A stretch of DNA of 64,000 nucleotides from Zea mays (taxonomy: Eukaryota; Streptophyta; Magnoliopsida; Poales; Poaceae): contig NC_050097.1 of NCBI RefSeq assembly GCF_902167145.1, positions 173,134,923 through 173,198,922 on the forward strand, given 5' to 3'. The position numbers were made by a program, and so were the translations under genes. Numbering within the stretch: the first letter of the stretch is position 1; the number at the start of each line of letters is the position of its first letter. This document shows, one piece after another, positions 45,968-56,396 of the stretch. The notes beneath the pieces are model-generated. The model was not told where the DNA came from and did not search any database. It saw only the letters and a list, made by a program, of their open reading frames with translations.

Positions 45968-47466
45968 GCTGGCTAAAATAGCCTCGGGGCGAACAACGGT
46001 TCCCCCGAACGTCTTCTCCCGAGACCTGCATCAACCCTCCGTCAAGACCGACGACACGCCCGAGCCCGAGGCACCCTCGGCTCAGTCCAAGGCACCCTCG
46101 GCTCAGTCCGAGGCACCCTCGGCTCGGCCCGAGGCACCCTCGGCTCGGCCTGAGGTACCCTCGGCCTCCGAGGGTGAGGCACTGCGCATCGAGGAGGAGC
46201 GGAGCGGGGTCACGCCTAATCGAAACTGGCAGACCCCGTACCTGCAATATCTCCACCGAGGAGAGCTACCCCTCGACCAGGCTGAAGCTCGGCGGTTGGC
46301 GCGGCGCGCCAAGTCGTTCGTCTTGCTGGGAGATGAGAAGGAGCTCTACCACCGTAGCCCCTCGGGCATCCTCCAGCGATGCATTTCCATCGCCGAAGGC
46401 CAGGAGCTCCTACAAGAGATACACTCGGGGGCTTGTGGCCATCACACAGCACCTTGAGCCCTTGTTGGAAATGCCTTCCGACAAGGTTTCTACTGGCTGA
46501 CGGCGGTGGCCGACGCCACTAGAATTGTCCGCACCTGCGAAGGGTGTCAGTTCTACGCAAGGCAGACCCACCTGCCTGCTCAGGCCCTGCAGACCATACC
46601 CATCACCTGGTCGTTTGCTGTGTGGGGTCTGGACCTAGTCGGCCCCTTGCAGAAGGCACCCGGGGGCTACACGCACCTGTTGGTCGCCATCGACAAATTC
46701 CAAGTGGATCGAGGTCCGACCCCTAAACAGCATCAGGTCCGAACAGGCGGTGGCGTTCTTCACCAACATCATCCATTGCTTTGGGGTCCCGAACTCCATC
46801 ATCACCGACAACGGCACCCAGTTCACCGGCAGAAAGTTTCTGGACTTCTGCGAGGATCACCACATCCGGGTGGACTGGGCCGCCGTGGCTCACCCCATGA
46901 CGAATGGGCAGGTAGAACGTGCCAACGGCATGATTCTGCAAGGACTCAAGCCGTGGATCTACAACGACCTCAACAAGTTCGGCAAGCGATGGATGAAGGA
47001 ACTCCCCTCGGTGGTCTGGAGTCTGAGGACAACGCCGAGCCGAGCCACGGGCTTCACACCATTCTTTCTAGTCTATGGGGCCGAAGCCATCTTGCCCACA
47101 GACTTAGAATACGGTTCCCCGAGGACGAGGGCCTACGCCGACCAAAGCAATCAAGCTAACCGAGAAGACTCACTGGACCAGCTGGAAGAGGCTCGGGACA
47201 TGGCCTTACTACACTCGGCGCGGTACCAGCAGTCCCTGCGACGCTACCACGCCCGAGGGGTTCGGTCCCGAGACCTCCAGGTGGGCGACCTGGTGCTTCG
47301 GCTGCGACAAGACGCCCGAGGGCGGCACAAGCTCACGCCTCCCTGGGAAGGGCCGTTCGTCATCGCCAAGGTTCTGAAGCCCGGAACGTACAAGCTGGCC
47401 AACAGTCAAGGCGAGGTCTACAACAACGCTTGGAACATCCAACAGCTACGTCGCTTCTACCCTTAA
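45968..47466 (+). pseudogene. pol: Element F integrase region, broken
   Basis: The linker has PSAQSEAPSARPEAPSARPE-type repeats. Breaks: TGA at 46455-46457 (CGA in B) and a two-base loss near 46700. The frame from 46750 to 47466 is open and retains the second and third catalytic contexts (IITDNGTQF; GQVERANG), a YGAEAILPTD region that B has lost, and the C-terminal WEGPFVIAKVLKPGTYKL module. Confidence 0.85.
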
Positions 47467-50400
47467 GATGCTTTCAAGTTGTTCGTATACCTCGTTCACA
47501 CGCAAAGTTTAGTCATCAAGGAAGGGTCAGCCTTGCCTCGGCAAAGCCCGACCCTCCCTCGGGGGCTAAAAGGGGGGAACCCCCTCTGCATCAAAATTTT
47601 CCTCTGAAAAATTTCTTTTCTGCCAGAGTGTCTTTCGTGCTTTTCGACTACTTCGAAAGTGGATCCTGAAAACGACGGAGTACACGTAAGCAGCCAAGGC
47701 TGATCGAGCCGAGGGACTCCTACGCCTCCGGGATACGGATACCTCACTCATCACCTTCTGCGATAAGTAACTCGCGCCCGGATAGGTGATTCCGCGGACC
47801 GAACAAGTCTTCACGCTCGAAAGCTCCTCTGCCGAAACGATTTTTCGGGCCTTCTCGACTGCGTCGGTGACAGAACCCTATGGACGAGTAAGAGTGCGCG
47901 TAAGCGGCAAGGCCGATCGAGCCGAGGGATTCCTATGCCTCCGGGATACGGATACCTCACTCATCACCTTCCGTGAAAAGTAACTCTCGCTCGCACGAAC
48001 AATTCTGTTACCGACAAAAAGTCCAGATACTCGAAACAAGGGAAAAAGAAACGCAGCTTTACAACACGACGATGCTGTGTTTGGGCCTCGTCGGCCGCAG
48101 AAAACATACACACACTACAAGATAATCCGATCCTGCAGGCTCGGATCTTGACAGTTGGAGGGAGCAGCAGCACCCTCGGCGTCAATTACGCCTTCGGCGA
48201 GGTCCGACCTAGCCTCGGACGGCGACGCGGTCAGAGGATCTCCACTCTGAAGGACGACATCAGCACCACGCCCGGGCCATCGCCGCCAGGGTCTTCTCCA
48301 GGAATCCGGCTCGAGCAGACGGCTCGGCCGACCACCCCGAGGCCTCGGCCAGCTGTCCCCCGAAGACATCAGCCCGGCCCGTGGCCTCAGCAACTCAACT
48401 CCGGCGTCGGTCCCGCCAGTGGACGACCCGGCCAGGCTCTGGCCGACCAAGTCTTCTTTTCGAGCCAACTCAGCCTCTGTCCGTGCTGACACCGCTACCT
48501 CCGGCTTCGGCTCATCAGAGAGCGGCCGAGGGTTTCCTTTAACTAAGTAAGAGAAGCCTCGGACAGCAAGGCCGACCGAGCCGAGGGACTCCTACGCCTC
48601 CGGGATACGGATACCTCACTCGTCACCTTTGCACGAGGCAACTCACACTTGGTGAAGCGGTTCAGATAGCCGACAGGCGAGTCTTAGTGCTCGAAATGAG
48701 GAAAAAACACGGCTCCATGCCGAAAATACATACATGTTCAGGCCCCGACAGCCACAATGAACAAAACACCGGCATTCAAGGTGCCATTACAAACGAAACT
48801 CCGGTTCCACCTCCGCAGGTACGAACAACCCCACACGATTGGGGGGCCTGCGGAGCAACAGAAGGCCGACGGACGGCTCGCCGTCGCCCGCTCCAGCAGC
48901 ATCGACGATGACGACTTCTGCTCCGGGGGGCCGAACAGCAGCAGCGATGACCTCAGGGCGGATGCTGCTGCCATAAGGCCCTCGCCCATGCCCTCACTCG
49001 AGAGGCAAGGACGGGCAGAAGGCCGTAGAGTTGGAGGTCAGTCCGTGGGCGGCACCGGCTATCTCGTCGGCGGAGAAACCTCTTCCGGCTGCCGTGGCGG
49101 AAGGCGGCGCCGGAAGCGGCTCCGAAGCCACTCGGGTCGGAGAGCCGGGCACGCGGCAGCTGCCAGCGCCTCGAACGGCGAACGCCCTTCCCCCCAATCA
49201 CTAAGGGAAGGAGCGGGCCGCCGCCCGCACAGGGACCGACCCCAACTCGGCACACTCCCCTCCCCAGCACTGATGATGAAAATCCTTGAAGCTGAGAGAG
49301 GGGCAGAGGCCGCAGCCCGGCTTGCTTCTCCCCACCCAGGGGCTGGTGGTCACCGTCTTGGGTGACCACCGGCGAGGGGATGCAGCCGGGCTGCCTGATG
49401 AAAATCCTTGAAGCCGAACGATGGCTGAAAGGTACCAACTTCCATGAAGTTGCGTTCCTCCAACGACAAGGCGGAAGGATTGCGGGTGTTCCCCATCTGG
49501 GGGCTCGGAAGGTGGAAAGACACGATGCATAAGGGAGCGCGAAGACATGGTCGCCTTTCAAGCGGGTCACCCTCCTTTTAAAGGCGACTCTCCCTACTTG
49601 CGTCCCAAGCCGTCGCGGGCTGAGTCTTCTCCAACACGCTCCAAGGTCCTCCCCCTACGGCGCGGGGGCTGGGTCCCACGCGTCATGCAAGCTGGCCCAG
49701 AGCAGAAGAAGCCAAACCGCCGCGCGCAGTGCATGCAACTGCCCAGCGGTTACGAGCATTCCTCCACTATCGCCCAGACCAGCGGGTGAAAGGGCGGACA
49801 GCCATGCAGGCGGCATGCAACCGCGCCAAGTGGGCGCACCCCTCCGACTTCCAACGCACCCAGCATGGAGGCCTAGGCCCACACGTCATGCAACCGGCGC
49901 GCCGGTTGCTACGTGCGAGCAACTGCACCGCCACTCGCACCACTATCGCGCCTCCTCGACTGCGGAACCAGTACCGCGACTCGAGGCAACCCTGCGTATG
50001 ACCCAATAGTGCCAGCCAGGCGCATCGATCACGGGCCAGTCAGCCGTGGGAGAAGGCGTGACAGTCGATGCGGCCAAAAATGGGCCGGCAGTAATGGCAG
50101 TGGCAGGCGGGCAGAAGCAGCGGTCACGACGTCAGCCAAGCTCACGTCACCTCGTGGGACAGCGAGAGAACCCTCTCTCACGGCGTGAAGACGACACGCC
50201 CGTCTTCCGTTCCTCGAACGGCCCGCGCACGCGCAACGGCTGCCCCGCGAACCACTCGCCCCGTCGCATTAACTCCGCGGTGGGACGAGCAGCACCTTTG
50301 GCAGGAGAAGCGAGCGACGCTTCACCTCCGCCATAATGACCGCGTCAAAAAGGTGCGCCACGTCATCTCGATTCCGTATTCTTTCCTTTTTCCTCTTTCT

Positions 50401-51422
50401 CTCTCTTACAACAGGGACCGGGAAAGGGGGATACCCCGAAAAGGGATCCTTCTCCACGAAGGAAACAGGCCCCGAGCCCCCCTACTCATCAGAGGTTCGA
50501 AGGCTGGCCCCTCGGAGGGGTTCAACAGCCGCCTCAGAGCGCTCGGGCTCCGCGCCCACTACTGGTTAGAGGTTCGAAGGCCGTCCCCTCGGAAGGGTTC
50601 AATGGCCGCCTCAGACCACCCGGGCCCCGCGCCCACTACTGATCAGGGGTTCGTAGGCTGGCCCACGAAGGGTTCACAGCCGCCTCAGACGCAGAGCGAG
50701 GGATGACCCTGGGTACGTTTGATACATAACCAAGGCTCGGGCTACGCTCCCGAGGTACCCTAGGACATTTCCGAGACCAGCGAGAACGATCTTGTAACGG
50801 AATCCCATCAGAGGGAGGCATCGAGCCCTCGGACCCCGTCAAAAGGGGACCGGGTCCGGCAGATCACCCGCAGGTACTTTTGGAGCGCGCCTCCGGGCCT
50901 CTAGCCGACCCCTAACAAATGGGGCACGGGCGTCCACTCGGATTACCCGTCAGTAGCTCACTGGAGACACCATGTTCGGCGCCCTCCAAGGGCAACATGG
51001 CGCTTTTCCCCCTCCTCCTTGCGGAAAGGTGACGCAGGGGCGTATGTAAAAAAGTCGAGTCTGTCCTTGACCGTCCTCTCGCCCTGTGCGGAGGCTCGGG
51101 GGCTGCTCTCACAAACCCGGCTCCGGCCAAACCGTTGACAGCGTCAACATACCAGCCCGAGAACTTGGGACCCGACCGTGCACCCGGGCTACGGCCAGCT
51201 CGCATGAGGGAACGACCAGACCGGCCGAAACATTGCGAAACACATTAAGACCTCGAAGGAGTCAAACCACTCCTCCGAGGCCTCGGGGGCTACACCCGGC
51301 GGGAGCGCTCGCGCGCACCCACCGGAACAAGACGCAACCGAGAAAGGCTGGTCCCCTTGCAAAAAAGTGCGACAAAAGCCTCCAAGCGAGTATTAACACT
51401 CCCTTCGAGGCTCAGGGGCTAC
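47467..51422 (+). other. Element F 3' non-coding region
   Basis: Nearly 4 kb, collinear with that of B. It contains repeated blocks with CTCCGGGATACGGATACCTC (near 47730, 47945 and 48600), a 77-bp tandem array (50482-50694), short antisense frames (for example 49201-49548 minus) related at their start to the one in B, and a purine tract (GAGGCTCAGGGGCTAC) before the LTR. Confidence 0.7.
50482..50694 (+). repeat. 77-bp tandem repeat in F 3' region
   Basis: Units start at 50482, 50559 and 50636, opening CTACTCATCAGAGGTTCGAAG or similar. Homologous to 18261-18473 in B. Confidence 0.85.
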
Positions 51423-53094
51423 TGTCGGGGACCATAATTAGGGGTACCCTCAAGACTTCTAAATCTCAGCTGGTAACCCCCATCAGCACAAAGCTGCAAA
51501 GGCCTGATGGGTGCGACTAAGTCAGGGATCGGTCCATTCGAGGGACGCGATCACGCCTCGCCCGAGCCCAGCCTCGGGCAAGGGCAGCCGACCCCGGAGG
51601 GTTTACGTCTCGCCCGAGGACCCCCTACGGCAATGAACGCACCTTCGGCTCGCCCGAGGCCCAGTCTTCACCAAGAAGCAACCTTGGCCAAGTCGCCACG
51701 CCAACCGATCGAATCGCAGGGGCATTTAATGCAAAGGTGGCCTGACACCTTTATCCTGATGCACGCCCTCCAGTCGACAGAGCCGAAGTGACCGTTGTCA
51801 CTTCACCGCTCCACTGACGGGCCTGACAAGAGGACAGCGCCGCCTGGGTCGCTCCGACTGCCGTGCCACTCGATAGAGTGAGGCTGACAGCAGCCAAGCC
51901 CGGCTTCAGGCGCCATAGGAAACTCCGCTTCGCCCGACCCCAGGGCTCGGACTCGGGCTCAGCCCCGGAAGACGACGAACTCTGCTTCGCCCGACCCCAG
52001 GGCTCGGACTCGGGCTCAGCCCCGGAAGACGACGAACTCCGCATCGCCTGACCCCAGGGCTCGGACTCGGGCTCAGCCCCGGAAGACGACGAACTCCGCT
52101 TCGCCCGACCCCAGGGCTCGGACACGGGCTCAACCCCGGAAGACGACGAACTCCACTTCGCCCGACCCCAGGGCTCGGACTCGGGCTCAGCCCCGGAAGA
52201 CGACGAACTCCGCATCGCCCATCCCCAGGCCTCGGACTCAGACTCAGCCTTGAAGGACGACGAACTCCGCTTCGCCCGACCCCAGGGCTCGGACTCAGCC
52301 CTGGCCTCAGTCGACGGTCTCCGCCTCGCCCGACCCAGGGGCTCGGACTCGACCTCGGCCTCGGAAGACAGACTCGACCTCGACCTCGGAGGAGCCTCCA
52401 CCTCGCCCAACCTAGGGCTCAGACCGACCACGTCACAGGAGGTGCCATCATTACCCTACCCCGAGCTGACTCAGGCTACGGGGAACAAGACCGGCGTCCC
52501 ATCTGGCTCGCCCCGCCAAACAAGTAATGATGGCGCCCCGCACGCTCTATGGCGACGACGGCTCTCAGCCCCCTTACGGAAGCAAGAGGACGTCAGCAAG
52601 GACTCGACAGCCCCGACAGCTGTCCTTCCGCCAGGCTCCAGCGCTCCTCCGACAGCCACGACACCACACGAACCGGGTGCCAAAACCTCTTCGGCTGCCA
52701 CGATGGCATGTACTTAGGGCGCTAGCTCTCCTCCGCTAGACACGTTAGCACGCTGCTACACCCCCCATTGTACACCTGGATCCTTTCCTTACGCCTATAA
52801 AAGGAAGGTCCAGGGCTCTCTTACAGAGGGTTGGCTGCACGGGGAAGGACGGGACGGCGCTCGCGTGAGGCCGCTCGCTCCCTCCCGCGTGGACGCTTGT
52901 AACCCCCTACTGCAAGCGCACCCGACCTAGGCGCGGGACAAACATGAGGGCCACGGGATTTCACCTCTCACGCCTGTCTCCCTCCGGCTTCTTCCCCCCT
53001 TCGTGCTCCGTCTCGCGCCGACCCATCTGGGCTGGGGCACACGGCGACAATTTACTCGTCGGTCCAGGGACCCCCCGGGTTCGAAACGCCGACA
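51423..53094 (+). repeat. Element F 3' LTR
   Basis: 1672 bp, six full 57-bp units (about 51921-52262), one more than the partner LTR. TATA box at 52794-52803. Ends GCCGACA. Confidence 0.95.
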
Positions 53095-53182
53095 GAATGG
53101 TTCACAACAAGATTGATTGTATTTTACAATAACATCTTGTACAATAATATTGAAACACAGGGAGGGGGAACAAAGCACTTAC

Positions 53183-53224
53183 CATAGTTGAGATGAGCAA
53201 CACAACCCATAGCATCAATGCCTT
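53183..53224 (-). pseudogene. Exon-like segment (middle) of an unidentified gene fragment
   Basis: A minus-strand 42-bp segment between ATGCATGCAG acceptor and GTAAGTGC donor sequences. Spliced to the 53414-53450 segment it gives EGIDAMGCVAHLNY in phase. The following intron would contain element F and end at the acceptor before 39017. Family not recognised. Confidence 0.45.
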
Positions 53225-53413
53225 CTGCATGCATCTTAATAGAATGAAAAATACCATGTTAACAAATAGCTCTAGAAATGTGAGCCCCCCAAATCTGGTG
53301 CCACTAAATAAAAAACTATTGAATTCCAGTTATAAAACTAACATGGCATATCAAAATCAACAAATGTTCATTAATCAAGTCACTGGGCATCCCTTATTGC
53401 TCAGGTGGCTCAC

Positions 53414-53450
53414 CTGGAATCTTGTCAAAACCGGTAATGTTGCATGCTAC
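53414..53450 (-). pseudogene. Exon-like segment (first visible) of an unidentified gene fragment
   Basis: A minus-strand 37-bp segment between TTCTTGCAG acceptor and GTGAGCC donor sequences, reading VACNITGFDKIP with one base left over, which joins in phase to the next segment. Both splice sites match plant consensus. Confidence 0.45.
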
Positions 53451-53935
53451 CTGCAAGAATAGTAAGACCAGAGATATAAATAGACAAACATTAAGATCCC
53501 ATAGAAAACTGCATGGTATGCAAGTACGACTCCCCCTTGCGAGGGTTTACTAACAGAACTTATGAACATGTTTGTTCCTTTTGTTCACCTTAATATAATG
53601 CTTTCAAGTCCAAACTGATGGCCCCTATTTCAGAGTTAGCATCTTCACACTGAAATATGGTTATTCACTACATATTCCCCCAATAAGTGTACACCCATGG
53701 ATTTACAATTATAAACATGTTGTTTAATGAAACCTGGGAGAATAGGACAACATCAAGCAATCAACCTGGTTTTTTTTTCTTTTTTTGAATCAATGGAGGC
53801 AGACAGATAGAGTAATCAAATCAATGGTTGTCCATCTACTACTACTATAGTTACTGTTGATCTGTATTAGGACCCAAGTCCAACATATAGCAGTAAGGTC
53901 ATTAAAAATGCAACAAAAATAAGTATTCAGGGTAG

Positions 53936-54137
53936 CCTGTTAAATTAGAAACAACCTGGCTGGATATGACATTACCTCTCGTTTGATCAAGCTAATCCAA
54001 AGTCCAACATATACCTAGTGAATGTAGCACAACAATTCCCCCATGGAGTGCCTTTGTTGGTTCCCTCCCTCTGTTAAATTAGAAACAACCTGGCTGGATA
54101 TGACAGTACCTCTCGTTTGATCAAGCTAATCCAAAGT
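53936..54137. repeat. Tandem duplication, period about 134 bp
   Basis: A block reading TGTTAAATTAGAAACAACCT through GCTAATCCAAAG occurs at about 53938-54001 and 54072-54135, nearly identical. The preceding GTCCAACATATA is also repeated (53878 and 54002). Non-coding. Confidence 0.85.
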
Positions 54138-54275
54138 GTGGTTAGTTTCGTTGGAAAAAAATAAATGCAGACAAGTTGAATTGCTAATTAATTGCCATAT
54201 AATCGTTAATGATTATCCACGGGATCTTTTCGGCTGATCACCAAGTTTAGAATGACACGCTGTTATTCTCCGTCT

Positions 54276-54570
54276 TCATCCATGATCCATATCATAGTGA
54301 ATGTAGCCCTTTATTCTTTGTAGCACTGATTCGTCCATTATCTTGTGCCCACTTTGGTTCGTCACAGTGAAGACTGCCAGCAGAAACCTAATAGCTTAGA
54401 AATTGTCGCGCCATTTTGACGAAAAGGAAAGGAAATAGACCAACATCTTTGCTACTGTCCATGAACCTTCCTCTGTCTGAGGATGTGTATGCCTTCTTGA
54501 CTATGAGCTTGAGGTCAATGAGGACCTGCACTATCTCCAATAGTATCACATACTTGTTGGCGTTGTCCAC
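54276..54570 (-). pseudogene. ACT-domain-repeat (ACR) protein gene fragment, two exons
   Basis: On the minus strand, exon 54570-54456 reads VDNANKYVILLEIVQVLIDL then KLIVKKAYTSSDRGRFMD. An 82-bp intron (GTAGCA...CTGGCAG, 54455-54374) follows, then an exon reading IFTVTNQSGHKIMDESVL, stopping at TGA 54276-54278. This matches the first ACT domain of plant ACR proteins (ACT domains bind amino acids in regulatory proteins), where the exon junction falls right after WFMD. Substitutions at normally conserved Gly and Trp positions, a disrupted upstream frame and absence of the other ACT repeats mark it as a relic. It lies in Helitron-like sequence, so capture is likely. Confidence 0.72.
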
Positions 54571-54705
54571 TTATATCGTTCATGGGTAGCTATCAAATTG
54601 TAAGCACACCTTGGAATATATAGGCGCCAATCTTCTTCAGCCAGTTCAAGTTAGCACATATATGTATGTATGCTTATCTGTCAATATGATAAAAGACTAA
54701 GTCTA

Positions 54706-54894
54706 CATATATAATATATGATGTCTATATAGGAGCCAATCTTCTTCAGCCACACCCCAACCACCCGCACCGTTCACCCTTCTAGAATCCGCTACCCACA
54801 GGGATCCGCCAAAGTCGTCGACAGCACGACGGCGCCTATTGGCATGTCGGAGGCGCACGACGCGGCAGGAAGCACACGATATCGAGCGTTGGAG
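54706..54894 (-). pseudogene. GC-rich exon-like segment, unidentified
   Basis: A GC-rich island (about 54745-54890) in AT-rich surroundings has a 63-codon open minus-strand frame (including AVDDFGGSLWVADSRRV). It also overlaps one of two direct repeats (54617-54643 and 54725-54751). It could be a captured first exon; no family is recognised. Confidence 0.25.
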
Positions 54895-55139
54895 TTTCTA
54901 CAACATCATTCTCCATGGTATTATTTTGTTAAATTAAGAACTTCCAGGGATGCCAGTGCTTGACAAAGAGAGAATATATCTTGAGAGGGAACCAAAATGT
55001 TTGACACACAACAAATGAATAAACAGTTAAACACAGAAGCACAGGGGATATGTTGCATGCATTTGGTAGTACTACCAACACTAATTCTCTTGTTGCTTTG
55101 ATGTTATATAAAGCCACAACAATTGTAAGTATAACAACT

Positions 55140-56349
55140 TGAAAGGGAATTAGACTTACACCTTTTTCCTAATTGATTTTTGTGGTTGAATTGCCCAACA
55201 CAAATAAATTGGACTAACTAGTTTGCTTTAGTCTATAAGTTTTACAGGTGCCAAAGGTTCACAATAAGCCAATAAAAAGAGCAAGAAAGGGTTCAAACAA
55301 AGAGAGCAAAAGACAGCCCAAAGGCACCCTGGTCTGGCGCACCGGACTGTCCGGTGCACCACCGGACAGTGTCCGGTGCACCAGGGCACTCGTCTCTGAA
55401 CTCGCTACCTTTGGGAAAATCAGAGGGCGCTCCGCTATAATTCACCGGACTATCTGGTGAAGCACCGGACAGTGTCTGGTGCCACACCGGACTTTCCGGT
55501 GTGCCAGCGGAGCAACGGCTACTTCACGCACAACGGTCGACTGCAACGCATTTAATGCGCGCCTGCGCGCGCAGAGGTCAGAGTACGCGCAGTTGGCGCA
55601 CCGGACAGTCTACAGGACCTGTCCGGTGCACCACCGGACAGCCTAGAGGCCCCACCTGTCAGAGCTCCAACGGTCGAACCCCAACGGCCTGCTGACGTGG
55701 CTGGCGCACCGGACAGTGTCTGGTGCGCCATGCGACAGCAGCCTTCCAACGGCCATTTTTTGGTGGTTGGGGCTATAAATACCCCAACCACCCCACATTC
55801 AATGGCATCCAAGTTTTCCACCTTCAACACATTACAAGAGCTATAGCATTCAATTCTAGACACACCCAAAGAGATCAAATCCTCTCCCAAGTCCGGAATC
55901 ACTCCAAATCAAATAGTGACTAGAGAGAGCGACATTTGTGTTTATTTGAGCTCTTGCGCTTGGATTGCTTCTTTTCTTTCTCATTCTTCTTGTGATCAAA
56001 CTCAATTGTAACCAAGGTAAGAGACACCAATTGTGTGGTGGTCCTTGCGGGAACTTTGTGTTCCGTTTGATTGAGAAGAGAAGCCCACTCGGTCTAAGTG
56101 ACCGTTTGAGAGAGGGAAAGCGTTGAAAGAGACCCGGTCTTTGTGACCACCTCAACAGAGAGTAGGTTTGCAAGAACCGAACCTCGGTAAAACAAATCAT
56201 CGTGTCTCGCTCTTTATTCGCTCACGATTTGTTTTGCGCCCTCTTTCTCGGACTCGTTTACATTTCTAACGCTAACCCGGCTTTTAGTTGTGCTTAAGTT
56301 TACAAATTTTCAGATTCGCCCTATTCACCCCCCCTCTAGGCGACTTTCA
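55140..56349 (+). repeat. Element E 5' LTR
   Basis: 1210 bp, TGAAAGGGAATTAG...GACTTTCA. Several CACCGGAC/GTCCGGTG palindromes, some decayed, between 55338 and 55735. TATA box at 55774-55781. Confidence 0.93.
55762..55791 (+). promoter_or_regulatory. TATA box framed by an 11-bp inverted repeat
   Basis: GGTGGTTGGGG, then CTATAAATA, then CCCCAACCACC. The arms are perfect complements, placing the TATA box in the loop. The same arrangement is in the C LTRs (minus strand) and the E 3' LTR. Confidence 0.8.
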
Positions 56350-56350
56350 A

Positions 56351-56364
56351 TTGGTATCGGAGCC
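56351..56364 (+). other. Primer-binding site of E
   Basis: TTGGTATCGGAGCC, identical to the D site including the A-to-G variant. Confidence 0.85.
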
Positions 56365-56396
56365 GGTACTTCATTAGAGCTTAACCGCTCGAAGTG

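Larger units (their letters stand above)
39256..53094 (+). mobile_element. Element F: Huck-like Ty3/gypsy retrotransposon, degraded
   Basis: 13,839 bp with the same layout as B but a distinct LTR variant (57-bp units). The 5-bp flanks are GAAGG (39251-39255) and GAATG (53095-53099), an imperfect pair consistent with a decayed target duplication. LTRs of 1615 and 1672 bp differ by one repeat unit and a few tens of substitutions, so its age is like B's or somewhat greater. Both gag and pol contain multiple stops and frameshifts. Confidence 0.9.
6528..55139 (-). mobile_element. Putative gene-fragment-bearing Helitron, interrupted by LTR elements
   Basis: Inferred from a minus-strand Helitron-type 3' terminus at 6528 and several gene-fragment exons on the same strand in the segments between retrotransposons (6528-7085, 38668-39255, 53095-55139). 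Maize Helitrons are known for capturing host gene pieces, usually in the element's own orientation. Elements C (with B and D inside) and F, and possibly E, would be later insertions. No 5' terminus (TCTCTACTA type) was found, so the right limit given is only the last visible Helitron-like base before E. No Rep/helicase gene is visible, so the element would be non-autonomous. Alternatively the fragments are a decayed host locus and only the terminus is Helitron-derived. Confidence 0.5.

Noticed and set aside
53829..53850. TCTACTACTACTATAG as a possible Helitron 5' terminus on the plus strand
   Set aside because: It is similar to but not a match for the TCTCTACTA consensus, and it is on the strand opposite to the 3' terminus at 6528, so it cannot be the partner end. 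It may be a simple CTA repeat.
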